Source: Gigantopelta aegis (taxonomy: Eukaryota; Mollusca; Gastropoda; Neomphalida; Peltospiridae). From it: DNA of 64,000 nt. The notes under the pieces are model-generated. The model was not told where the DNA came from. It did no database searches and was given only the letters and a program-made list of their open reading frames with translations. Positions 1 through 14,200 of this stretch are shown here, one piece after another. A program made the position numbers and the translations under genes. Where the stretch lies: assembly GCF_016097555.1 (NCBI RefSeq), contig NC_054704.1, positions 31,767,554 through 31,831,553 of the forward strand, read 5' to 3'. Every line of letters begins with the position of its first letter. The stretch's first letter is position 1.

Positions 1-436
1 CTTTCATAATCTAATAATATAATTGTGTTTCCATTTATACATTTTAGGACAATTTAATTGGTTGAACGATGCTTATTTGTTTGCATTCATAGCTTTATGA
101 TTAAAAAAAAAAACATTAAACTGAACCAATCAATAAAGTATCTTTAACTATATTTAGCTTAGAAGTCTCAGTAAAAACATGGAAAATTTAATTTTCTTAT
201 TTGGCAAAATCATTTAATGTAATGATCAATTTGTTTTTTTTTAAATGGGATTTGTGCAATTTTTTAAGTTAAACAGATAAATTGGCAAAATGTTCTGTTC
301 ACCCAGAGTTAGCCCTGATTAGATCAAATAAAGTGGACTGTGAATAATGAAAACCGTTCAGTAGCTAGCTGTGTGTTCATGATATTTTGCAGTATGTTGA
401 AAATGATGTATTAACACAGTGGTGTTTAAATTTCAG
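1..436. other. TPR intron sequence at the left edge, with a dispersed-repeat fragment
   Basis: There is no exon here. The stretch 272-318, ending in the words acccagagttagccct, is repeated at 31003-31049 in a later TPR intron with a few changes. It is therefore a piece of a dispersed repeat. The rest is AT-rich and shows nothing recognisable. Confidence 0.6.
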
Positions 437-3400
437 ACATCATGGTTAGAACAGGAGCGCATCATGCGTGAAGAATGCCGTTTAATGGATCAGCGAGTTC
501 GAGAACTCACCCAGCAAAATAATGTCTTACATCAACAGATGGAGAAAGTAAGTATCCGTGAATTTAGGATTTTAGCAGTTATGGTTCATGTACTTATTTG
601 TCATAACCGGGGCCTTGTTCCTTGAAGTGATCTTGGTGCTACAATCACATTAAGTGCATAGCTACCGTAGGCACTTAATATGATATTAGCATATGGAACA
701 GGCAGATTTGATTGATAAGTGGTTTAGCAGAAACAAACAATTTATATATTTTTCGAAAGCTTGGTCACTTTTATACAGATGTACGTTTTTTTTCTGTTCC
801 ACACACAGTATATATTCACTGCTGTTATTACTACATGTGTATTGATAGATTAGGAAAATTAACAAATGAAGTTTTTAATTTTTAACACATTATGAATAAT
901 TTAGGTGAATAAAATATCATAAACTCCTGGAGACCGGTTCTTGGTTAATAAACCCCAGAGATTTTTCCACAGATATTTTTTTCCCTACAGATCCCACAGA
1001 TATTTTTGTTATTGCAATAATATAATGTGGACCCTTGTTTTCATTTGATATTTTTCCGTTACTTAAAAGTGCATTTTGGCAAGGATTTTTCCAAAGGGTA
1101 AAATTAGTAAAGATAGGTACCCTAAAGTATTTTTAGGGTACTGATGCATACCCTAAAATATTTAAATATTAAAAAAATTAATTTCAAAAATTAGTTTAAA
1201 TGTTCCTGTATGACTTAAAACATACAAAAAGTGTTATGTCGGAGTAATTATTATACTTTATATATATACGTTGTTGAAATAAAAATTTTAATGACCATAA
1301 CTTTGACATGAGCGCTGGTAGGCTTTGCGGTCCATCGAGGGCGTACCTATTATAAATCTTTGACGGAAACCTTGTAAGGATGTTTTGTAGAGTTTCTACC
1401 CGTTTAAATTATTATTTCAATAAAATTAAGGATTTTACAAAGAACCACGATAAAAAAGAGTAAATATGGGTCTTATGTGAGTGTCTATATCTTGATCGTT
1501 TTTATTTTAGTTGACAGGACAAGTGGTAAAGATCCAACAGAGGGTCCGCGAGGATGCTCCCAAACCCGGCCGATCAGACGACACTGTGAAAACTTCAGAT
1601 CAGCTGCTGGAAGTTATTAAGTAATACTTCATGACAGTTAACAAATTTAAATATTAACTTACTTTATCTCAGGAAATTATCTATTTTATTAACTGTTATC
1701 CCTTTAGGCAGTGGTAGATTTTGTTGGTTATTTTGGTTTTACCTTCATTCATACAAATTTATTATAAAATGTCTTAATGTTGGCTCAGACTATCCTTGTT
1801 TCATAACTTTGATTTTCTAACACAGATCTTATCAAACATATTCTTTGTCATAATACTTTTAATTGGTACACAAATAAATTGATAGGTTTTACAGGAACCT
1901 TTATGACATGTAACTTCTATATATATATATTTGTTCAAAAATATTTTCTTAAAGTGTGCTTGTATTAAAAAATGAACATAAAATTTAATTAATCAATGTA
2001 GATATGAACTGAGAATGTTATGTCACTTAATTTTCTTAGTATAACAAAGAGTTACTTGTTTATCATTTTATCTTTTGTTTCCTTCTTAATGTTATATTGG
2101 ACTTCTTTTAATGATTTTTTTTTTTCTTCCAGATTTTTGAGAAAGGAAAAGGAAATTTCTGAAACACAGCTAGAAGTAGCAAAGGCTGAATGCAACAGAG
2201 TAAACCAGCGCTGTAATTTGCTACAGAAACAGCTTGATGATGCAAACAAGACACTGTCTGAAGAAAGGCAGACTTCTCAGGTATATTGATTTTTCCACTG
2301 GGCCACTAAGTTTGTATCTGCTTCTGGGATTTGTAAGCTTTCTTTTTATCAAATACCTTGTTGAAGTGGAATTTGTCATTATAATGTCTGATAAATTCAC
2401 CTAACATTGCATGCTTCAAGATTTATTTTGTTGTCTATTAAAATAGAATTGACTACACAGTTTATAACCATGACTGTAAGAATCAATTGTGAGGTCAGAT
2501 GAAACAGGAAAAATACATTTAGGGTGGTGGAAATGTTTATCTGAACAGTGAGCTCATAACATAACAGAGTTATTTCTCTTTTGTAAGCAATATAGTTCAA
2601 TAAGAATCATATTGGGTGTATCCGGCCTCAGTGGTGTCGTGGTTAAGCCATCGAACATAAGGCTTGTAGGTACAGGGTTCACAGCTTGGTTTCGGCTCCC
2701 ACCCAGAGCTAGTTTTAACAACTCAATGGGTAGGTGTAAGACCACTACACCCTCTTCTCTCTCATTGACCACTAACACCTAACTAGACAGACAGTCCAGA
2801 TAGCTGTGGTGTGTGCCCAGGACAGTGTGCTTGAATGTTAATTGGATATAAGCACAAAAATAAGTTGAAAAAAATAAATGAAATATTGGGTGTATTCAGC
2901 ATGGCCCATTCGCATGGACTATTTCTATTTTGTATATGCAGAACCTCTAGACTAGACTCAAATCTGTTATAATGTCACACACAGACAATTTGTATAGCAT
3001 TGCCATGGCATTAAAGTCTCAAACGGTTAAAAGTCTTGAGTTTAGATTCTAAAAATTTTAATAAGCACATAACCAGGTGTGAGAGTAATAAGATTCTCAC
3101 AGTTGCATATATTGTTTTCATCACTTCTTCATGGTCTGTTTCAAATTATAGTTCAAATTGTTGCTCAAGTAGTGGCTCTTGTATGTGTTGGTCTGGTATC
3201 ATCTTTCTGGTTGGCTTTTCAGATTGCTGTTCAGGCTGCATCTCAGCATGCCGAGATGATGAAGAAAGTTGAAAACCTCAATCTACTGTCCGACAGTAAC
3301 AAGATGCTGCGAGAAGAACGAAATAAACTACAGAGTCAGCTGCAAGAAGCCGAAGCCAAAGTAAGATTTGACTACATAATAACAAACCTTTATAACAAAC

Positions 3401-6400
3401 CTTAATTCAGGTGTAAATATTTGTTTATTGAATCTCCTCAGTGGATGTTTAATTAATCAATATGCTCTAGTGGTGTCTTTAGACAAAGAAAACTTTAATT
3501 CTTTCTATTCTATGGATGGATGGACCGACCGACAGGCGGACAGACAGACAGACAAATGTCTCTTTCTTTTTCTCCTCAAATCATACTGGGGTTTGTTTTG
3601 GTGAGGTTGTTTTTGCTTTACTGATACCCAGCTAAATGTTCTCTTTATTACTCAATCAATGTGCTCTAGTGGCGTCGTTAAATAAAACAAATTTTACTTT
3701 TTCTTTATTACTCAGTCTTCCATTCTTATGCATGGACATAAGCAATCATCCATCCACACATTACTCATTGTTATTTTCTATATAGGTAAAGAAACTGGAA
3801 GCGGACATTGCACCTTACCAAACAACCATACGCACCCTTCAGGCCCAGAGAGACACATTAGTGAGTGAGAAGAGTTCTATGATGAATGAAGTTGATCGCT
3901 GGAAGTCGCGAACAAACCACCTGATAGAACAGTCACACAAGGCAGATCCTGAGGAACACAAGAGAGTCTTGTGAGTAGAGACCCAGCTTCGAAAATAATG
4001 TACAAATGAGTAGGGACCAGGGTTTAAAAATTATTTATAAATTAGTACAGACCAAGGTTTAAAATAGATCAAGAGTGAATTAGGATTAGGGTTTGGAATA
4101 GATTTGGAGTAAATAGAGACCAGTGTTTGGGATAGACAGAGTGAAAAGGAATCAGGGTTTGGGATAGATTTGATGAGTGATCAGAGAACGTGGTTTGGAG
4201 TAGATCTAGAATGAGTAGGGACCAGGAATTTGGAATAGATTCAAAGAGAGTAGGGAACAGGGTTTGGGAGAGATAGTTTAGTTAAGGAAAAGTACCTTGT
4301 GACATATGGTTGCTGCCATTTTTGATACATGAAACAGATTTTATGAAGTGATCATTTCTGTAAATTGGGTGCTCCTGTTTCATTTAGTTTTGCTTTTTGA
4401 AATTTGTTGCTTTCATATCTTTAGTACAAATCCCTGACTGTGGGATGATACATATAAAAGATCCCTTGCTGCTAATTGAAAAGAGTAACCCATGAAGTGG
4501 CGACAGCAGGTTTCCTCTCTCAATATATGTGTAGTCCTAATCATATGTCTGACACCATATAACCGTAAATAAAACGTGTTGAGTGTGTTGTTAAATAAAA
4601 CATTTCCTTTCTTCCGTTAGTACAAATCTGTCTACAAATTTGTGTCATTTATTTTTAGTTGACATATTTGTATGCAATATTCTTGTCACTTAGTCCATCA
4701 TTCTACCATTTTGCTACTTGATTTAGGCAAGAGAAGGAAACTATGCGCCGACAGATTGCACAGAGTAATGAAGAAAAGTCAAAACAGAGGTAAAGTGTTT
4801 CATCCTCATTATTAAGACCATTACTCCACTAGTAGGATTCAGGGCCCGTAATTTCAAAGCTATCTTAGCATGTGCTATAGGGATGTCACAGCCTACGATG
4901 GTTTCACAATTTCATTGCACTAAGATAGCTTTAAAAATCCATAGCCAGAATGGCAAACCTAAACAGTGTTTTATTCTCAGTATTAAGCTACCAAGTTTAT
5001 CCAGTGTGCAGTAAAGAAAATAAAAATGCACTCGTTAAATAAAAAATGTCTTCCTTCCTTAATTCATTGTGAAGGAAAGTGTATGCTATAAATGTAGGGG
5101 TTGTTTGTTATGCCACAAAATATAATAATAATAATAATGATAAAAGTTATATAAATTTTGCTTCAATGTTAAATTTGAATTATTAAAATCTACATGTAGA
5201 AACTATACTCCATTACTAGAGATAAAAAAATTTCATTGTCTTCCCCAACAAGATACCGTATAATAAATCAAGTCTATGGTATAAAATTGCCACACACACT
5301 CTAAAAATTAATAGCTACTGCATCCCACCCTCACCCCTTTCAAGTATTCATTTAGATAAAATATTCACACCAATAGCTTTTATATTTCAGGGCAGAAATA
5401 GTAAAACTGAATTCAAGTATACAAACAAGTCAGTAAGTATATTCTTTATATTTTTGTTTATTTCTTTATAATTCTCTTTATTATATACATAGCAATGAAA
5501 TATATAGATCTATGGAAACCATAAAAGTCATATCCGGTAAAAAATCATATTTTCACTGTATTTTAGCTACAGTGAAAATATAGAAGTCGTATTTACTTTT
5601 TTGTAAAAGTGCATGATTAAATTATCTCCCTCGTCTCGGTTCCTCGTATTTAAATTTGATGATTACCAATGCATCTGATCGTATTTGAAAAATAAAAAAC
5701 GTAATTTAAACAACTGTACCTATAAAAAAGGGATACAAAGTGCAATTACGATAAAATATCTAAAACGAATTGAATACGAAGCTAAATAATGATGACACAA
5801 TGCAGGGTCATCGAGTGTAAGTGTAAGAATTTAACAGCATTCGACTCGTTTTATTTTTGTGGGAGTTTTTAGAGGATCGCTTTGTCAGGTATGTTTGCAC
5901 CGCAGTATTGTTAAATAAATGTTAATAAAGATAAATTTTAAATAGATTTCTTTTTAAAAGTCTAAGGTAAAGTAAATTTTCTGGCAAAGTTCCATAAGAA
6001 GAAATATATCATGACGTTACGTGTTTTCGATAGGATAAGCGAAAGATATTGCCAAAAAGCAAAAGATATTGTCAAAAATTAGGAAATATGTATATAATAA
6101 ATAGACCATTTCATGGTATTTTTCCGAATACGATTTTTATGTCAACTCGTGATGTGTGAAAACCATATTTTCACTCATTGCTTCGCAATTCGTGAAAATA
6201 TGGTTTTCACACACCACTCTTTGACATAAAAATCGTATTCGAAAAAACCCATGAAATAGCCTCTATATATTTCTTTTAGTAGTAATTTTTAATGTAGCAG
6301 TAACTTCTTGTTTGTGATTATCGAACAGTTCTTTCATTCTCATGAATGAATGTTTTACTGAGCACATCTTTCTGAGCAATTTATATTTACTAATTACATC

Positions 6401-9400
6401 AGCAGTTTCTGAGCATTGATGTCATACAGGTTTTTTAAAATTCATAAATATGGTCTCTGTTTTTTTTAATATTACAGAAGTGAATTGCTTGCAGCAAGGA
6501 ATCAGATAACACAGTTAAAGTAAGTGTTTTCTGAAATTTATTAAGAGGTTTTTAATTTGTTTAAACTTTTACTTTCTGTTTTGTATATTATTCCTCATAG
6601 TTATAACGTGAAACAATATGAGCCTTGAATTCACCTTCTAGGCGTTTTCATTTTAATATGTAATTGCTTTTTGGTGGTCCTTACAATCATACAATCGGTT
6701 TTAAACATTTATTCTGCAACCACTGGCTGATTATGGTCACCGAAGCAAAGTCATAAACATGTACTATCAGATTATGACTTGATGTCACGTATGTGATGTC
6801 ACATGCATAGCCACATTACAAAATTGCTCATTTAATCTCTAGGTCATAGTATAATGTAGCTGAAATAACAAATAATAGCTATTCCCCGTAATAATTACAG
6901 ACTGCAGGATAAAAATAAATAACTAGTTAATAACGTAGGATATCAGCTTTATCCTGTTCAGGCCAAATGGGAAATTCCCATTCTTATTTTCACAGGACAA
7001 AGCCGATATCCTACGTAATTAACTAGTTATTCTCAATTTAAATACAGTCCTCATGAATATTGATTTTAAAATGAATTGACATCTTGTTAAATGTGTATGT
7101 AATTTGATGTCGCCACTATCTAGTGGTCTTTATTTTAGTTGTTTGATTAACTGCATTATTGAATTGTTTTATTTGACCGTACTTATTTATTATTTTCAGT
7201 GTTGAGATTACAAATCTAAAAACTCAGCTACAAGTAAGCAATCAAGATGCTGAGGAGAAAGTCAAAACTATTAACCAGGTAATTTATTTCATTACTTGAA
7301 AAAATCATGGCATGATATATTATTTTTTTCTTGATGATTGCTTCTTTTCTCAAACTGTAGAAAATATTTCATTTACCAGGACTGATTCAGACTAGTCTAA
7401 TGAAATTGGGGGGAGTTGCTATAGATCAGTATTCATACAATTAAGTATTCATGAAATGAGAAAATTATTTAACTTGTTTACAGATTCATAAAGTGCATGG
7501 GTTTGGAACAAGGTGAAAGTTAAACATTAATTTTTTTAGATGTAATGATTCCAAGTATAAGCTAAGTCAAATAAAATATTGTGCTTAACCTTTAGACTAC
7601 TGGATTAATTTTTAACAAAAACCACGTTGAGTGGGTACAAGTTTATAATTTTTACTCACATATATTCACTTAAATGTTTCATAAATACATGAAATAAAGT
7701 TCATATATGAATCGGTAAGTATTATTTTCGTGGGTTTTTGTAATTTTTATTACTTTTAGATCAGTTAATGGTGATTAAAATTAGGCAAAAAAAAAAAAAG
7801 TTGCGTTTACTTACAGGCATTTGTGGCCATCTGTCCAGTATTTATGTCCATTATTCCCGATAACAGTGGTTTTCTGACCTGAATTTTTTTTTAAACCCCT
7901 AACTACGATTTATATTGCAATATTTGGTGATTTTCATTGTTGGTAAAACAATCAAATTTATTATCAAATTAGCTGTCACAATCAGCTATCGATTCCTGAA
8001 AATTACAGTGATGTGCTGCCATTGTTGTCAAGTGAAAATGCTTGCCGAAAACCGAAAAACGTTTTGAACTCAAAATTTCAAGGTATTTTCAATTGACCAA
8101 AAAATATAAATAAAAGCCACTATTTTGAAAATAATTTGTTTTCCTTTTATTATATTTCCGTTTCCGTTTCCGGTGACTGTCGGGGAAATATGAATTGGGG
8201 AATGCATTGTATACAGTATGTCGACTGATGGCAAGATATCTTACCTGCAGTACTCAGAAGGTTAAGTCACATACATTATATAACTGAATCTTAGTGTTTG
8301 ATGTATTGTAACTTGTGCTCCAATGGAAGTTATAAGGATCGATTGAGACCTTCTTGTATCTTTGTTTTTTAGCTGAATATATACATTTTATAACTGAATC
8401 TTAGTTCCTTAGTGCATTGTAACTTGTGTTCCAATGTAAATGATAAGAATTGACCTTGTATCTTTGTTTTTCAGCTGAAGAAGATTGGAAGGAAGTACAA
8501 AGAACAGACAGAAATGCTCAACAAGTCGGTAGAAGATCAGAAGAAAGAATTGGAAAATCAGAAAAAAGAATTGGAAGAAGTAAAAAACAAATCTGCCAGT
8601 CAGGAGGCTGATCAGCCCAATATGGCTGCCCTGGAGCAGACGTCAGCGGAACTGAAGAGTAAGATGAGTGCCTTGGAGAAAGAGAGGGAGGAACTAAAGC
8701 AACAGGTGAAACAGAAAGAGATGGACGTCACTGAAATTAAGGAGGAACTAGAGAAAACTAAGAAGGTAAAGATTTTATAGTGTTCTGGGCCCCGTTCCAC
8801 AAAAGAATTGTAGCTAAGGTTAATTGTAGTGACTTAAGGTGAGTTTTACAACTGGTATCTTAAACTTTACAGTTGTTCCACAAAGCAATCTTATGGTAGT
8901 CGTAAGTGCCTGTTTAATGATTAATATATTATTTGCAAAGAAGTACGAATTAGTTAAGTAATAAATTGGTTACCGAATTTTCGGAACATGTTGGATGTAT
9001 TCATTGTATTGGACACCCATGAAACAACTTTGTCATTTTATTTGTTAAGCGATAATTACCGAATGCATAAGACATGGGAGTTATCTAACTTATTTTCGTG
9101 TGAAGGTCGTTAGGCCAAGACTTTTTTTTATCGAATACTGAGTTTCATAAAAGGTATTTGGTATATATTAGATCCATTTTTAATAATACGTTAGTGGCTT
9201 ACAACTGCCTCGTACCAATTGTAAATGTTCACTGTAATTTACGACTGTAGTAAGCTACGCCACGTCGTGGAACGGGCTGACGATCATAAAAAACATTTAA
9301 GGTCTCGATGGTAGGTATTTACGACGATAGTAAGGCTAAGATCGCTTTCGTGGAACGGGGCCCTGGGGTTTTCTGTTTTCACTTTTTTGTTCCAGTTCAA

Positions 9401-11200
9401 AGTATTTTATTGCCCCCAGAAACATAGATGATGTCAGGGTTGGGGAGACACATGGACATATATCAACTAATTACCATAATGCACTGTTACACACCTGAAA
9501 AAGTAAAGGCCGATAAAAAAGATTTGACTTTTTTTTTCTTTTTTTTTTCAGTTAAAAGTATTTTATTACACCCAAAAACAATGTCTCATGAATCACTAAC
9601 CACTAACCACTAACCCAGATAGCTGAGGTGTGTATCCTTAATTAAATATATGCCCAAAAATCAAGTTTAATGAAATTAAAATCTTTCCTTTCAGGAAATA
9701 GTGGAACTGCAGGCGTCAAGTACCCAACTGAAGGAAGAGAATGTGGAATATGAAAAGAAGCAGGGTCATTCAAGAGCAGTTTTGCAGACAGCCAAAAATA
9801 AGCTGACCAATCAGAGGCAACAGTTAGAGAAGCTGACCCATGAAAATGCAGAACTGAAAAAGAAAGTTACTTATGCAGATTCTGCACTAAAAGGTAGATG
9901 TATTTATTTTATCAGTAATAAGTCAAAGACCATTTCTTTTCACATTACCTGTCCTCACAGGTGTTCTTTACTGTATGCTCCCTGTAGTTCCGGTTATGTG
10001 ACTTCAACTTCTTGTTTTTTCCTTTCGCTTATCTGGTTCGACATGTTTTTTTGGCTCTGCTGTTTGGAGTCAGACTTTGGTTTTTTTTCGTGATCCTCAC
10101 AGATTTATTTCCGCCCGAGCCTCCCCGCTTCCTGTTCTCCGTTGATGCGCTCATGGAAAAGAAGGAAGTTGAAGTCACATGACCGGAACTACAGGGAGCA
10201 TACAGTGAAGAATTTTAGGCCATCCCATTGGCTGTTGGGATTTTCGGACCAGACCACTCGCATGGGGGGGGGGGGGGGTGTGTGTGCACTTGTTAGGACA
10301 GGTAATGTATCTATAAAAGAGAAAACACTCCAAGTTTTCTCCAAAGTGTTTGGTTTGTTATATATAATATGTAGTCTTACATGGGTCAAAATGCTTTTTT
10401 CATAGTAAGTTTCTCCATGTTTTAAATGTGTATCAATAAGCTGATATCAACGTATATTGTTTTCAGTCTTATAGCAGTACTTTTCTAACAGGCATTTTAT
10501 TCTGCAGCAAAATACTCAGTTTTTACCCATTTATTTACAAAGTTAATAAAAAATATTCCTAAATTCAACCCTTTTTTGCCAAATCGGTGTTTAATTTAAT
10601 AAAAAGTATAATTTGAATGTAGTGATAAAAAGTACCTAAGACTGAGTCCACCTCATCATTCATGAGGCACTTTGGTGCGAGCCCAATTTTCCAGTCACAT
10701 AAATATGTTTACCTGCAATAAATATTGATACAGAAAGTTGAATTCTGTATACTATAAGATAAATCTAAATATGTAAGTTTTTTGAGTGAGTGATTAAAGT
10801 AAGGTTTAATAAATTCACATGGCTCAACCATTTTGAGAGTTAATGTTGGCTAATTATTTTTGGACCCATTTATTTACTAAGTTAGGAAGAATTGCCATTT
10901 CATTACATCAATTATCACCCTCTAACAAATTACAAGTAGTTTAAATTAGTTCCATTTGGTGTGAGTTCTTGTACATGTATATGCATTTAAATATAAAAAG
11001 CCTAAAATAATTGATGGCGTCTTATATAAGAAGAGAGTGAGATGAAATTCAACAGTATGAAGTCCCAACTGGAAAGTCGCATCTGTAAGTTGGAGAGAGA
11101 TCTGCAGGAAGCAAAGGCGTCCTCTACGTCGGGCGATACATCAGACTGTCAACAGCAGTTGGAAGCAAAACAGAAGGAAATCCACGAACTCCAAACACGG
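437..11200 (+). CDS. TPR: TPR exons 1-12 of the window: coiled-coil rod
   Basis: Exons: 437-547, 1511-1620, 2133-2280, 3223-3360, 3786-3970, 4727-4789, 5391-5432, 6478-6519, 7200-7278, 8475-8765, 9695-9893, 11031-11200. Each joins its neighbour in phase. The translation is rich in E, K, Q and L with no proline stretches, as expected for the distal rod. Segments such as [31 protein letters not shown] and [18 protein letters not shown] follow human TPR in order. Two exons are only 42 bp (5391-5432 and 6478-6519). The acceptor before 8475 has a second, upstream copy at 8371-8372. The acceptor before 11031 has a poor pyrimidine tract (ttatataag), so that edge is less certain, but the phase and the residue match fit. 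Confidence 0.93.
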
Positions 11201-14200
11201 GTAAATGTAGCACACCTATAGTAAAAGTAGAAAACAGTACACATTTATATAATTCAGGATTTACCATATTTAAGCCCTAGGAGAAATTTTTATCTGAAAT
11301 TAGGCCCAGGACTTAAATTAAGAAGTTGAAAAAAAGTTCGAAAACATATTTATACTATAATAATATTTGTACCAGACCTTGCCTTTTAAGGTGCGCGGGT
11401 GCGATCGCTCTCGTACAGTGCACGTAATTTCAATCTGGCGAGAGTGAAAAATAATGCACGTTACACTTAACAAACAACACACGTAAAATAATTTTGGATA
11501 TTGATTGCCACTATTTACCGTATGTAGCTGATAGAAAGATCCGTTTAATAATACCAGAAAAAAATGTTACGAGAACGGTACCATCCATGCAAGATTTTAA
11601 TATATGACTGGTACTTATCTTTGCTATACAAATTGGAAAAAACTGGTTTAATAGACATCTTCGAAGACGTACCAATCCGATCAAAACTTCTTTGCCTATT
11701 TAATTTATTATTAATTAGAAACAGTCCACTTTTGTAAGGTAATAGATCACAACGTCTGATATAACTCATTTATACTGTTCATATAGTTATGACAAAAAGA
11801 GAAAAGGGATTGAATTAAATAGTGGCTTCTGTAGCCTACACTAACTCGCTATGGAAATCAGCAAAGTCAGTCAAATTGTCTCGATTAGTTCATAACTGTT
11901 AGCCTACAAACCTTACGTGAGGTCCCGATATTGGCAATCGTGTAGTTTTATACTTTCTTTAAAAAAAAAAAAAGGAAAAGGAAAAAAGAAAAGAAATTTA
12001 GACGGAATAATAAAAAGAAGGAAAAGAAATGATAAAAGATATGTAGGAATAAGCCTAGGTATTTTTTTACGTCTATTATCTTTCTTTTTTATCTTTAAAA
12101 AGAAAATCAAATAAAACTTATTTAAATATTTGTATTTCAGCCAGACGTTAATGAATGTACATATGTTATTTATATATGAATATGTACACACTATAGTAAC
12201 AGGAACATGTGACTGGAACATGATTTGATGCGCAGTACTCTGTGGCATATTGACTAATCAGAGCTATCGGGGTCAGATTTTTACTCTTGGAATTATGCAT
12301 GCACATGCTGGTCTACTTGACAAGTTATTACGCATTGATGATGTCTAAAATTATGGGTTTTTTTTATTATCTTTATTATGGCATCCCACGTTTGGAATAA
12401 AATCCTTTGTAATGACATATTTTGTCAGTTTGTATATATTTTTTCTCAACAACATTGGGGCCATTCTAGGTCAATGACGTAATGCTGTCAGAGCTGTTCG
12501 TATCTTGTAGCAGAATTGTTTGCATCAAATTATCTGAATAATACATATTGTAATTAAAACATCAAATTGTTTGCATCAATGTATACATGTCATAATTTTA
12601 TTTCTATAGTACTACTCCTGAAACTTTTTAATAAATTATAACTCCATTCCTGAAAGGGAAAAGAACTCGGACTACACTAATGAACCAAAGAACATAAAAT
12701 TAGAAGAAAACATTATTGCTTTATTGCTTCATTTTTGCAACATATGTCTCTGCATTTACATTACCAATTACTTCATAAATTAATAATGCTTGGTTTTCAC
12801 TCGCCATAACATTTTGAGGTGTGTGATTTTTCACTCGCCTTTGTTTTTCAAAAGCTAAGGCTGTTTGTACTATAATAAATATATAGGATAGCAATAGAAT
12901 ATTCACATAATAATTATCATTCCAAAACTAACCTTAGTAAATACAAAACCATGTTTCAACATCAGATGGATTGGGTAGGACAGTTATTAATTTGATTTTT
13001 AATTGAAAAGGTTCATGTATACATGCATTCTAGCTACTTTAGTTTCATAGTTGAGAAAAGGGAAGAGCTATAGTGCTTCCAACGTCAATCAGTATAATTG
13101 TTATTGTTATATTAATGGATACATGATGTTTATTTCATGTGTAATTTCTGCTTAAATTAGGTAAGGATTCTTGGCGAAGCAAGGACACTACAATTTTCAT
13201 ATTATCAATTTATTTAATTACGTTATATTTGATATTGATTAATTTGAAGGTATTTTAATTATTATTATTATTATTATCTAATTATTATTATTTTATCACA
13301 GTTAAATGTAAAGATATATAAACTTATAATACATTTAAAATGTGTTACTACAAAGCTTATTCTATTCTTAATGGTAAATATGATCTAATTTTTTGTTCGC
13401 TTGGGTGGATATCTGTTAAAAAATAATGTTTTTTAAACCCATGGGCTTCATTTCGGGTGGGCTTACGTGGAAATCCCCAGTAATTTGTATTACAGTAATT
13501 AAAGGGAGGGCAATAGAGTTTTTATTTATTTTTTATTATTAAGTCCAAACCTGGAAGCAACAAAAATAGAAATCCATCAACTCCAAATTCTGGTAAAGTT
13601 AATTTAGCATGTGTGCAGGACAATTAGTAAAGATAATACTTTATAATAATAATAATTTATATAAAAGATTTTAACTAAATTAAAGGAAACGTTCAAGAAC
13701 AGTACATTTAAATTTATTGTAGGTCATTAAATTAAAAACAGAAAACAAATTTTGTGACCTTGCAAACAGCTAACTAAAACATAATAGGATGAATCGATGA
13801 AAAAAATACATTTGTGTTTATTAGTACTTTGTATTATAGTTCATAAAGGGACATTCCTGAGTTTGCTGCATTGTAAGATGTTTACGACTGATACAATATT
13901 TCTACGATTAAACTTACATATTAAATAAATTTTCTTGTTTAGAATATCAGTGTCTGTATATTCAATGTGTTTCTGGTCATCTTAAGATTTGTAAGAAGCC
14001 CAAATTGGATTTTGTCTTCAAATAATTTTGTATGTACGAAGAAATATATTTGAGGAAATAAAATTAAATTTAACACAGTACAAATATTAGAATTTTTTTT
14101 AATTTACAATTTACAGCCACTAATATTTTATGCAGGAAAATATATTTGATTTGTAATTACAACCGTTAAAAATCTCTGTTAGTCAATAACATCTTAAACA

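Noticed and set aside
11913-12248. 111-residue minus-strand ORF, Phe/Lys-rich
   Set aside because: The composition follows a purine/pyrimidine-rich AT block in an intron. No family resemblance.
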